From contig JAESSX010000019.1 of NCBI GenBank assembly GCA_016763915.1, positions 1 to 6,814 of the forward strand: DNA of 6,814 nt, given 5' to 3'. The position numbers and the translations under genes are program-made. This document shows, one piece after another, positions 1-5,704 of this stretch (the first letter of the stretch is position 1; each line of letters begins with the position of its first letter). The stretch comes from Rhodospirillales bacterium (GTDB lineage: Bacteria > Pseudomonadota > Alphaproteobacteria > Rhodospirillales_A > Casp-alpha2). The notes beneath the pieces are model-generated. The model was not told the origin of the DNA. It saw only the letters and a list, made by a program, of their open reading frames with translations, and did not search any database.

Positions 1-1
1 C

Positions 2-52
2 GACGCGCTGGTCAAGGCGACGGAAGACTTGAAATTGCACCTGACCGGATAG
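2..52 (+). CDS. 3' end of an unidentified gene (partial)
   Basis: The window opens inside a reading frame that ends in TAG at 50-52. The last 16 residues read DALVKATEDLKLHLTG. Thirteen of the 16 sense codons end in G or C, which matches the confident genes here. The competing forward frame through the same bases lacks this bias, so this frame is the likely one. The fragment is too short to assign a family. It would be the upstream neighbour of the lipid A deacylase on the same strand, about 105 bp away, and a separate promoter candidate lies in that gap. Confidence 0.5.
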   Translation, partial: DALVKATEDLKLHLTG

Positions 53-92
53 CCGGCTTTCGGCCGCCGTGGCGCAAGGCGGGGGTAATTTC

Positions 93-120
93 TTGAATCC
101 GAACACAATATCCCTAAGAT
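93..120 (+). promoter_or_regulatory. Candidate sigma70-type promoter for pagL-like gene
   Basis: TTGAAT (93-98) and TAAGAT (115-120) are separated by 16 bp. Each matches four of six consensus positions for -35 and -10. Transcription would begin near 127, just before a Shine-Dalgarno-like AGGA at 129-132. The site was found by eye, and alphaproteobacterial promoters often deviate from consensus. Confidence 0.4.
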
Positions 121-137
121 GCAAAAATAGGAATTTT

Positions 138-161
138 ATGAAGAGGGCGGCGGCTTCGTGA
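138..161 (+). other. Possible 7-codon leader ORF overlapping the pagL-like start
   Basis: An ATG at 138, preceded by AGGA at 129-132, opens a frame reading MKRAAAS and stopping at TGA 159-161. Its stop overlaps the GTG start of the next gene in the four bases GTGA (158-161), the arrangement used for translational coupling. It may be a leader peptide. Alternatively, one missing base in the GGCGGCGGC run could have cut a longer N-terminus (MKR...) away from the main gene. It is also short enough to be chance. Confidence 0.3.
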
Positions 162-673
162 TCCAACGCATCATATTAACGGCTCTTCTGGTGTTTTCGG
201 GGCTGAGCCTGTCCGCCGGCCCGGCCCGGGCCGATGACCCTGCCTTCCTGTCATTCGGCGTCGGCGCCTTCGACTTCAACCGCCAAAAGGACGACGGGGT
301 CGAATTCCGGCTCGATTACCGCTCCGATTACAAGCTCTGGGTTTTTAAGCCGTTCCTGACCGCCGCCGCCGTTTCCAATGGTATGTCCTTTATGGGCGCC
401 GGGGTTCTGATCGATGTTTATTTCGGCAATCGGTTCGTCGTCACCCCCAGCTTCGCGCCGACGTGGTGGCGGGGCAAGACCGACGGCCTGGACCTGGGCT
501 ACGCCCTCGAATTCCGTTCGCAAATCGAATTCGCCTATCGGTTCGACGACCGTTCCCGTCTCGGCGTCGCCGTTTCCCATTCCTCCAATGCGTCCCTTGG
601 CGACACCAATCCAGGCACCGAAACGTTGCTGGTCAACTACTCCTACCCTTTGGGAAAAGTTTTCAGCCGCTAA
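158..673 (+). CDS. pagL: Lipid A 3-O-deacylase, PagL-type (acyloxyacyl hydrolase)
   Basis: This 171-residue protein has an N-terminal signal peptide (MIQRIILTALLVF..., probable cleavage after the ARA at 23-25). The rest alternates short amphipathic strands, as in a small outer-membrane beta-barrel. PagL enzymes remove the ester-linked 3-O acyl chain from lipid A in the outer membrane, which alters LPS and its recognition by hosts. The catalytic His-x-Ser...Glu pattern is visible: H141, S143 and E155 inside HSSNASLGDTNPGTE. The spacings, +2 and +14 from the His, equal those of the Pseudomonas enzyme (H126, S128, E140). The length is typical for the family. The GTG start at 158 has GAGGG at 143-147. 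An in-frame stop at 128-130 rules out a much longer product, and no in-frame ATG occurs before residue 76. The symbol is used at family level. Confidence 0.9.
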   Translation: MIQRIILTALLVFSGLSLSAGPARADDPAFLSFGVGAFDFNRQKDDGVEFRLDYRSDYKLWVFKPFLTAAAVSNGMSFMGAGVLIDVYFGNRFVVTPSFAPTWWRGKTDGLDLGYALEFRSQIEFAYRFDDRSRLGVAVSHSSNASLGDTNPGTETLLVNYSYPLGKVFSR

Positions 674-757
674 TAAGGCGTTCCGCTCGCAAGCCGGGTC
701 TCCCTATGCTTGTTGCATTCGGGGGAAGATGGTAATTCTCCCTTGTGGAGCGGGTGC

Positions 758-834
758 GGTCCCGTAGTTCAGTCGGATAGAACGCCAGATTCCTAATCTG
801 GAGGTCACAGGTTCGAATCCTGTCGGGATCACCA
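758..834 (+). tRNA. tRNA-Arg (anticodon CCT)
   Basis: A complete 77-nt cloverleaf with encoded CCA. The acceptor arms GGTCCCG (758-764) and CGGGATC (824-830) pair with one G-U wobble, followed by discriminator A and CCA (832-834). The D-stem is GTTC/GAAC, the anticodon stem CCAGA/TCTGG with loop TTCCTAA, and the T-arm ACAGG-TTCGAAT-CCTGT. The anticodon CCT reads AGG codons. tRNA genes are common integration sites, but no integrase or clear att duplication is visible here. Confidence 0.97.
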
Positions 835-843
835 GCTTCCCAG

Positions 844-1329
844 TCACTCGGGGTCATCATCCTCCACAATCGACCAGATTTTGGCGTGCATGGCGTCGCC
901 CTGTTTCGGGATCACGCGGATGCGCTCGGCGACGCCATCATCGGTGAATTCCCGCTCGATCCCGAGCATGGTTCCAATCGGATGATCGCACAGGCCCGCT
1001 GTGTCTTCCGCTTCCTCCCGCGCCGCGCGAACAGCGGATTCAGCGTCCGGTGCGCCGTAATGGTCGGCCAAATGCCCGGCCAAGTTTGAGACCACGAATT
1101 CAAATTGTTCGTCGGAGATTTCCGCCACCTGCACAAAGGTGGTGCGGCCGAAACTGTCGGTGCCGAGCCAACCGTTGCGGAACGCCAGCTGCTCCTTGTT
1201 GGACAACCCCGCGGGCTCGGCATGGGCGAAGGCGAACGTCCCCGTCACCGACCATTCCCCGGCCTCCGCCGCCAGGGGAAAGGCGTTGGCGTCCGAAATG
1301 TCGAGTCGAATGGAACGGGGAAATTTCAA
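844..1329 (-). CDS. DUF6505-like conserved hypothetical protein
   Basis: About 161 residues, acidic, with no signal peptide or membrane segment, so probably cytoplasmic. It begins with KFPRSIRLDISDANAF and continues through GEWSVTGTFAF, RNGWLGTDSFGRTTFVQV and a late LCDHPIGTML motif. The pattern matches my memory of DUF6505, a family of roughly 160-170 residues known mainly from alphaproteobacteria and without an established function. The frame can be extended to a TTG at 1359, but that start lacks a ribosome site. The TTG at 1327-1329 has AGGAT six bases upstream and gives an N-terminus in line with the family, so I prefer it. The stop lies 9 bp from the tRNA end (convergent). The 5' end faces the HtrA-like gene across 178 bp. 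The gene itself is solid; the family name is less so. Confidence 0.75.
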   Translation of the reverse strand: MKFPRSIRLDISDANAFPLAAEAGEWSVTGTFAFAHAEPAGLSNKEQLAFRNGWLGTDSFGRTTFVQVAEISDEQFEFVVSNLAGHLADHYGAPDAESAVRAAREEAEDTAGLCDHPIGTMLGIEREFTDDGVAERIRVIPKQGDAMHAKIWSIVEDDDPE

Positions 1330-1507
1330 TTTCCGATCCTTTTTGCCAGGGACCCGCAAGGCGACGGAAACACATTACACCCCGGCCCGTCCATCGAGTC
1401 CTGTTCTTTCTCCCCCAGGAGCCGGGCACGGATACCGAAGGCGGCTTTGCGTACGGGCTGAAAAGCGGTTAATCCTGTTTGTCAGAACTTTTTTTGGAGC
1501 CGAAATT

Positions 1508-2494
1508 TTGCAATTCCGATCCCGTTTTTATCCCGGCCCAACGGGACTTTTACCGATCCTGGCGATGGTTGCGGCTTTTTTGATTCAAGGCTCCGGGTCC
1601 GCAGAACCGTTCTCGCCCGATATTTTGAAGTCCGTTGTCAGCGTCCTGCCCGAATGGCCGGGTTTCGGAAGCGGCCCCGACAGCAATGGCCGCCGGCCGA
1701 ACAACCCCGAAGGCTCCGCCGTCGCCATCTTTCCCGGCGGCTTTCTCGCCACCAACGTCCATGTCATCGGCGCGGCGAAGAAAATCAAGATCCGGCTTAA
1801 AGACGGCCGTCTTCTGGCAGCAACCATCATCGGCCGCGACCCGCGCACGGACATCGCCCTTATCAAGGCGCCCATCGACCTGCCGGTGCCGGTCTTCGGG
1901 CCGGCCCCCGGACTGGGCGGGCGCGTCTGCGCCATCGGCAACCAGTTCGGCTTAGGGCTGTCGGTGACCTGCGGCGTCGTCTCGGCGCTGCACCGGACCG
2001 GCACCGGGTTCAACGTGATCGAGGATTTCATTCAGACGGATGCGGTGGTCAATCCCGGCGGGTCGGGCGGCGCTTTGGTCGACGGCGACGGGCGCCTGAT
2101 CGGTATGGTGTCGGCGATTTTCACCAAAGACAGCGACGCCAACATCGGGGTCAATTTCGCGTCCTCTCTGGACCTTGTCCTCAGGGTCGCCGGCGACCTG
2201 AAGAAACACGGCCGGGTTATATACGGGAAATCCGGGGTCGTCGTGCGCGCCTTGACCGAACGCGAACGCGCCACCCTGTCCGGGGCCATGGTTGTCCGGG
2301 TTACCCCGAATGGCGCCGGGGCCGAAGCCGGACTGAGAACCGACGACCTTATCGTCGCCATCGATAAACGGGAAATCTTTAAAGTCAGCGATATCCCCAG
2401 CACCATTCATATGACCCGTCCCGGCCAGTCTCTCGTCGTTGAATTTGTCCGGGACGGCGAACGGCAAAAGACAACCCTGGTGCTGTCCGAGTAA
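1508..2494 (+). CDS. Secreted HtrA/Deg-like trypsin-family serine protease with one PDZ domain
   Basis: A 328-residue product. A signal peptide (residues 1-32: MQFRSR n-region, hydrophobic LLPILAMVAAFLI, then GSGSA) is followed by a trypsin-like domain (about 65-235) and a C-terminal PDZ domain (about 245-325). The catalytic triad is intact: H85 in ATNVH, D115 in DPRTDIALIK, S186 in NPGGSGG. HtrA proteases degrade or sense misfolded periplasmic proteins. A single PDZ gives a DegS-like size, although the N-terminus looks cleavable. The frame is open back to about 1139, but that part runs over the divergent gene and looks non-coding. TTG at 1508 has GGAG (1496-1499) eight bases upstream and yields a clean signal peptide, so it is chosen over the ATG at 1565, which would halve the signal. 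C141 and C155 sit where many relatives carry small hydrophobic residues. The following gene is 96 bp away with its own promoter candidate. Confidence 0.9.
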   Translation: MQFRSRFYPGPTGLLPILAMVAAFLIQGSGSAEPFSPDILKSVVSVLPEWPGFGSGPDSNGRRPNNPEGSAVAIFPGGFLATNVHVIGAAKKIKIRLKDGRLLAATIIGRDPRTDIALIKAPIDLPVPVFGPAPGLGGRVCAIGNQFGLGLSVTCGVVSALHRTGTGFNVIEDFIQTDAVVNPGGSGGALVDGDGRLIGMVSAIFTKDSDANIGVNFASSLDLVLRVAGDLKKHGRVIYGKSGVVVRALTERERATLSGAMVVRVTPNGAGAEAGLRTDDLIVAIDKREIFKVSDIPSTIHMTRPGQSLVVEFVRDGERQKTTLVLSE

Positions 2495-2523
2495 TCCCTC
2501 AGCCCTGCTCACGGGAGCGTTAT

Positions 2524-2552
2524 TTGTTCGCGCTTCGGGCAAGGATTACAAT
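2524..2552 (+). promoter_or_regulatory. Candidate sigma70-type promoter for the DUF302-like/yeeE pair
   Basis: TTGTTC (2524-2529) and TACAAT (2547-2552) are separated by exactly 17 bp. The -10 matches five of six consensus bases and the -35 three. Transcription would begin near 2559, giving a leader of about 35 nt with GGGAG at 2582-2586. It lies in the 96-bp gap after the protease gene, as expected if the next genes form a separate unit. Confidence 0.45.
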
Positions 2553-2593
2553 TTTGCCGCTGTTTACAAATTAACCCTGTCGGGAGAATAATG

Positions 2594-2824
2594 ATGCGGC
2601 TTGTCTTGCTGAGTTGCGTGATCGTGCTGTTGGCCCTGCCGGTCGGGGCCCAAAACACGACGCCCCATTCGGGCACCAGGGTTATTGAAACAGGTCAACC
2701 GTTCGACGCTTTCATCAAGAAACTCACCAAAGCCATCGGGGCCAACAGAATGGGCATTATCGGAAATGCCGGCGCGGCCTGCTGCGCCATCTTCGAGAAC
2801 ACCGTCCGCCAGACAACGGGATAA
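2594..2824 (+). CDS. Short secreted protein, probably a shortened DUF302-domain protein
   Basis: About 76 residues: a signal peptide (MRLVLLSCVIVLLALPVGAQ) and a mature part of about 55 residues. The stretch ETGQPFDAFIKKLTKAIGANRMGI resembles the start of DUF302 domains, where a pattern of the type YDxLVxxLExAIxxNxMGIV opens a domain of roughly 100 residues. The rest of the domain is missing. After GNAGAA the chain runs straight into CCAIFENTVRQTTG and stops. The last segment could be the family's C-terminal helix, joined by an internal deletion. No remnant is visible in the other frames, and only 9 bp separate the stop from the yeeE start. ATG codons occur at 2591 and 2594; GGGAG (2582-2586) is better spaced (7 nt) from the second. 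DUF302 proteins often lie beside sulfur transport genes. It may be a decayed gene or a genuine small protein. Confidence 0.65.
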   Translation: MRLVLLSCVIVLLALPVGAQNTTPHSGTRVIETGQPFDAFIKKLTKAIGANRMGIIGNAGAACCAIFENTVRQTTG

Positions 2825-2833
2825 ATACCAATC

Positions 2834-3998
2834 ATGACCAGCACCGCTATTCCCCTTGTTCCGGTCCAGCGCTCTTATCTTTTCATTGCCCTGACCCTGA
2901 TCGCTGGGCTTTTCATCCATTTGTCGGCAAGCGGCGGCAAACTTCCGGCTTTGTTTGCCGTCGGCTTAGGGCTGGGCGTAGCGCTTTATCACGCCGCGTT
3001 CGGGTTCACCGCCGCCTATCGCCGGGCGTTCCTGGAGCGGGATATTTCCGGCATCACCGCCCAGTTGGTGATGCTGGCGGCGGCGATGCTGTTGTTTGCG
3101 CCGATCCTGGCCGAAGGCCAGGTGTTCGGCCGCGGCGTTAGCGGCGCCATCGCGCCGGTCACTATTTCCATGGCTTTCGGCGCCTTCATTTTGGCATCGG
3201 CATGCAACTCGGCGGCGCCTGCGGGTCGGGCACGCTTTTTACCGTCGGCGGCGGCAATCTTCGCATGGTTCTGACGCTGGTTTTTTTCTGCCTGGGCGGC
3301 CTCTGGGGCAGCCTGGACATGGAATGGTGGTCGACACTTCCGGGCATTGGTTCGGTGGCGTTGGGCCGGGAGTTCGGTTGGGCCCCGGCCATCGCCCTGC
3401 AACTGACGGCGCTTGGCCTTATATATCTGGCGCTCCGCCGATTTGGCGGTGAAAACAAGCGGCCCATGTGGTGGACGGCGGTTTTACCTGGCAACGAATG
3501 CTGCAAGGGTCATGGCCGCTTTTGTTGAGCGCCGGGCTTCTGGCCCTGTTTAACTGGGCGACATTGTTGATCGCCGGCCATCCGTGGTCGATCACCTGGG
3601 CCTTCACCCTTTGGGCGGCCAAGGCGGCCATGGCGCTTGGATGGGATGTTTCTTCGAACTGGTTTTGGTCGGGGGGGTTCACCGCAAGAGCCCTTCTTCG
3701 CCCCATCCTGGCGGACGTGACGTCTGTCATGAACATCGGCATCATATTCGGCGCTTTGCTTGCCGCCTCCATGGCCGGAAAGATCGCCCCTAAGACTAAC
3801 ATTCCCATGCGCTCATTGCTGGCGGCGGTGGTCGGCGGGTTATTGTTGGGGTACGGCGCGCGGTTGTCCTATGGCTGCAATATCGGCGCTTTTTTCAGCG
3901 GCGTGGCCTCCACCAGCCTGCACGGTTGGGCGTGGATCGTTTTCGGTATAGCCGGAAACTTCATCGGCGTCCGTCTCAGGCCCTTATTCCAGCTGTAG
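2834..3998 (+). pseudogene. yeeE: YeeE/YedE-family (sulfur/thiosulfate) transporter, frame broken twice
   Basis: Three overlapping forward frames together encode one polytopic membrane protein of about 388 residues, a normal family length. Segment one (2834 to about 3190) ends in MAFGAFI. Segment two (about 3190 to 3455) continues with FGIGMQLGGACGSGTLFT. Segment three (about 3456 to 3998) carries ADVTSVMNIG and the late GARLSYGCNIGAFFSG motif. YeeE/YedE proteins move thiosulfate or related sulfur compounds across the inner membrane, using conserved Cys residues in such glycine-rich motifs. Both Cys motifs are present, in different frames. Each junction equals one lost base and sits at a homopolymer: TTTT 3189-3192 and AAAA 3452-3455. 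A stop at 3450-3452 limits how far back the third frame can extend. Recent decay or homopolymer sequencing errors both fit; no canonical slippery heptamer was seen. The gene ends 6 bp from the convergent sco stop. Confidence 0.85.
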
Positions 3999-4004
3999 AG
4001 CGGA

Positions 4005-4604
4005 TCAGAATAGATATCGCCGCAGCACCTTGGCCATGACGTCGGGCTGCGTTGTATAGGGGAACAGGGTCACGAACTTTCCGTCTGGCCCCATCAGGAA
4101 CGTCGTCGGCGTGTGGATCACCAGGTATCCGTCTTTTTGGGTATCGGGAAGCGCGACCTTGCCGCGCTGAATGCGATAGACGCCGGCAACGGCGCGTACC
4201 TGGCTCGACGTGCCGGTCAACCCGATTAACCGCGGATGGAAATTAGCAACGTACCGTTTCAGGATTTCCGGGCGGTCCCGGTCGGGATCAATGGAAACGA
4301 ACACCGGCTGCACCCTGTCGGCTTTCGCTCCCACCAGATCCAGGGCCCGGCCCATTGTCTGCAACCCGGTCGGGCAGATATCCGGGCAAGCCGTGTAACC
4401 GAAATAGATCAGCAGAAACCGGCCCCGGAAATCCCGGTCCGTGCGGGACCGGCCCAGATGATCGATCAGGGAAAAAGGCCCGCCGAACGAAATCGGGGAC
4501 CCCTGTTCCGCCGTCGATGGTGACGTCGGGGGCTGGGGACTATGGGCATTTGCCGGTGCCCCGACGACCACCCAAACCAGCCCCAGGAATGCAAACCGGA
4601 TCAT
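4005..4604 (-). CDS. SCO1/SenC-family copper/thiol protein
   Basis: A 199-residue exported protein with a signal peptide (MIRFAFLGLVWVVVGAPANA, then HSPQPP) and a thioredoxin-like fold. SCO proteins bind copper and deliver it to the CuA centre of cytochrome oxidase, or keep its cysteines reduced, on the periplasmic face of the inner membrane. The hallmark ligands are present: C73 and C77 in YTACPDICPTGL and H164 in VIHTPTTFLM. The family motif VSIDPDRD is at 103-110. The frame extends upstream to 4754, but that part lies inside the preceding gene. ATG at 4604 has GGCGGA just upstream and overlaps the preceding TGA in ATGA (4601-4604), indicating translational coupling. It is the last gene of a three-gene operon with two Cys-rich secreted proteins. 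Its best-known oxidase partner is not in the window, so the target may be another periplasmic metalloenzyme. Confidence 0.95.
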   Translation of the reverse strand: MIRFAFLGLVWVVVGAPANAHSPQPPTSPSTAEQGSPISFGGPFSLIDHLGRSRTDRDFRGRFLLIYFGYTACPDICPTGLQTMGRALDLVGAKADRVQPVFVSIDPDRDRPEILKRYVANFHPRLIGLTGTSSQVRAVAGVYRIQRGKVALPDTQKDGYLVIHTPTTFLMGPDGKFVTLFPYTTQPDVMAKVLRRYLF

Positions 4605-5122
4605 TCCGCCGGTGGTTTCAGCCCGGGAATGCCGTAGACACCTTGTTCGGTAATTATCTTTTTTATCGTCGGATCGTTCCGGAACCATTGACCGGCGGCT
4701 TTTCCACCGTTTGCTTTCGACCAATCCTTGCCGAATTTCGTGGCGCGGCCCCACTTACCGTCAGGGACCAGTTTTTTGAACTGCAGGGCGAACAGGTTCA
4801 TTTTCGCATTGCGTATCATCAACCCGTCGGCAACGATCCGCTTGCCGCAAAAACCGATCAGGTCATTCGCAGCGCCCGCGAAGATATCGTTATTCTTGAC
4901 CGCGAAGACCAACGTTCCGTCGTCCTTGAGCAGCCCGAGTTGGCGTTTTCCGGCGCCGCAATCGGCCGGACAATTCCCCGTCAATTCACAGAGCACATCG
5001 ACAACCTTGGCTTCGAAGCGGGCTTTTTTCTCGCCATTGATGCCCCATTCCTCGGCCGCCTGGACGCTGCCGATACCGATGAAAAGGGCGCAGGCAAACA
5101 TCAGATATGACTGGTGCTTCAT
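4601..5122 (-). CDS. Secreted Cys-rich protein of unknown function (second of a related pair)
   Basis: A 173-residue protein with a signal peptide (MKHQSYLMFACALFIGIGSVQA, cleavage near 22-23). I do not recognise a named family. The mature part has four cysteines: C45, C51, C55 and C92. The core reads VVDVLCELTGNCPADCGAGKRQLGLLKDDGTLVFAV and continues to GKRIVADGLM, suggesting a small beta-barrel such as an OB fold (inference). The upstream neighbour has the same plan: a VVD/IVD-x-x-C start, then C-x3-C, then DDG followed by a strand. The two therefore look like diverged paralogues. The C-terminal half is rich in Lys, Trp and Asn and ends in YGIPGLKPPAE, recalling the neighbour's YGIQPFGK. 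The start lies 2 bp after the upstream stop, and its own stop overlaps the sco start. Co-translation with SCO suggests a copper- or thiol-related role. Confidence 0.88.
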   Translation of the reverse strand: MKHQSYLMFACALFIGIGSVQAAEEWGINGEKKARFEAKVVDVLCELTGNCPADCGAGKRQLGLLKDDGTLVFAVKNNDIFAGAANDLIGFCGKRIVADGLMIRNAKMNLFALQFKKLVPDGKWGRATKFGKDWSKANGGKAAGQWFRNDPTIKKIITEQGVYGIPGLKPPAE

Positions 5123-5124
5123 GG

Positions 5125-5556
5125 TTATTTCCCGAACGGCTGGATGCCGTATTTTTCATGGGTCATGTTGACGATGCCCGCATCGTTGGCGACCTTGGTG
5201 ACGATCAGGTACTTGACGCCGTCGCGCTCATACAGGTCGCCGTCAACGGTTACCTTGTGGGTCTGGATGTTGAGGATGCGCGGGTTGGCGACACTGGTGT
5301 CATCCCCCTCGACTCTCAACACCACATAAACATTGCCGTCATCACCCTTGACGCTGACGGGGATTCCGCCGACGGCACACCATATGGCGCATTGATGGTG
5401 CGCGGTGCCCTGCCCGTACATGATTTCGGTGACGTAACACCAGGTATCGACAATTTCACCGGTCACCGAAATCCGTTTCGACTTCGCCGCCTGAGCATCC
5501 GGAGCCGCCATCAAGGCAAGGCCCAAAACCAAGGCCAGGCTTATAAGAAACTTCAT
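5125..5556 (-). CDS. Secreted small Cys/His protein of unknown function (first of a related pair)
   Basis: A 143-residue protein with a clear signal peptide (MKFLISLALVLGLALMAAPDAQA). The mature domain starts VTGEIVDTWCYV and contains C40, H53, H54, C56 and C60 in GTAHHQCAIWC, then GIPVSVKGDDGNVYVV and the strand-rich HKVTVDGDLYERDGVKYLIV. The clustered Cys/His could bind a metal or form disulfides. The alternating strands suggest an OB-like barrel; both points are inference. I recall similar uncharacterised secreted proteins carrying a GxxVDTxC...HxxCAxxC pattern but no established function. AAGGAAGGCGGA stands directly before the ATG at 5556. It is the first gene of the operon, 2 bp ahead of its apparent paralogue and followed by the SCO gene. 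The 148-bp upstream gap holds an operator-like palindrome also found before the SUMF1-like gene. Confidence 0.9.
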   Translation of the reverse strand: MKFLISLALVLGLALMAAPDAQAAKSKRISVTGEIVDTWCYVTEIMYGQGTAHHQCAIWCAVGGIPVSVKGDDGNVYVVLRVEGDDTSVANPRILNIQTHKVTVDGDLYERDGVKYLIVTKVANDAGIVNMTHEKYGIQPFGK

Positions 5557-5622
5557 TCCGCCTTCCTTTCCCGCGGCCGGGTTTTTGGTAGGCCGCCACC
5601 ATGTGAATTCCTCTTAGACCGT

Positions 5623-5650
5623 TAGATAACTAAGTATTTCAGTTGGTCAC
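5623..5650 (-). promoter_or_regulatory. Weak promoter candidate for the Cys-rich/SCO operon
   Basis: On the minus strand GTGACC (5650-5645) and TATCTA (5628-5623) are 16 bp apart. They match four and three consensus bases. The -10 overlaps a small palindrome, TTAG-ATAA-CTAA (5622-5633). AATACT (5638-5633) is an alternative -10. The operator-like repeat at 5663-5678 would lie upstream of the -35 region. Evidence is weak. Confidence 0.28.
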
Positions 5651-5662
5651 ATTTCCCTGCAA

Positions 5663-5678
5663 ATCACTTAATGGTGAT
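5663..5678. promoter_or_regulatory. Operator-like inverted repeat ATCAC-N6-GTGAT (copy 1)
   Basis: Perfect five-base arms ATCAC (5663-5667) and GTGAT (5674-5678) flank TTAATG. It lies about 107 bp upstream of the first Cys-rich gene's start, in the only intergenic region of the operon. The same arms and spacing recur at 6645-6660. A dimeric transcription factor site is inferred. The orientation is opposite to the CRP consensus (TGTGA-N6-TCACA), so CRP is not implied. Confidence 0.5.
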
Positions 5679-5704
5679 ATGATATCCCTATTGAGGACTC
5701 AGCA

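Noticed and set aside
663..869. Minus-strand ORF of 68 codons containing DPDRIRTCDLQIRNLAFYPTELRDR-like sequence (broken here to stay short: DRIRTCDLQIRN)
   Set aside because: It is the antisense translation of the tRNA-Arg gene, a well-known false protein seen in many databases.
1139..1507. Upstream extension of the HtrA-like frame
   Set aside because: It runs over the divergent DUF6505-like gene, lacks signal-peptide character and has no good ribosome site. TTG at 1508 fits far better.
2507..2518. Hairpin GCTC-ACGG-GAGC followed by T-rich sequence as a terminator for the protease gene
   Set aside because: The stem is only four base pairs and the following tract is interrupted by G and A, so it is too weak to call.
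2576..2585. CCTGTCGGGA matches ten bases of the tRNA 3' end (819-828), as an att-like repeat
   Set aside because: Ten bases are too few, the match does not include the tRNA end, and there is no integrase or mobile gene between. Probably chance.
3188..3194. Programmed -1 ribosomal frameshift in yeeE
   Set aside because: Neither junction fits an X-XXY-YYZ slippery heptamer read in the zero frame, and two such events in one transporter would be unprecedented to my knowledge.
4605..4754. N-terminal extension of the SCO frame
   Set aside because: It lies inside the preceding Cys-rich gene. The ATG at 4604 has a Shine-Dalgarno and starts a clear signal peptide.
4355..5110. Long plus-strand ORF (251 codons) opposite the SCO/Cys-rich genes, and similar long ORFs at 5741-6553 and 1952-2542
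   Set aside because: They are shadow frames of GC-rich genes, with Pro/Arg-rich or low-meaning translations and no family features. The opposite-strand genes have intact motifs and signal peptides.
5622..5633. Small palindrome TTAG-ATAA-CTAA upstream of the Cys-rich operon as a separate operator
   Set aside because: Four-base arms are expected by chance several times in a sequence of this size, and there is no second copy.
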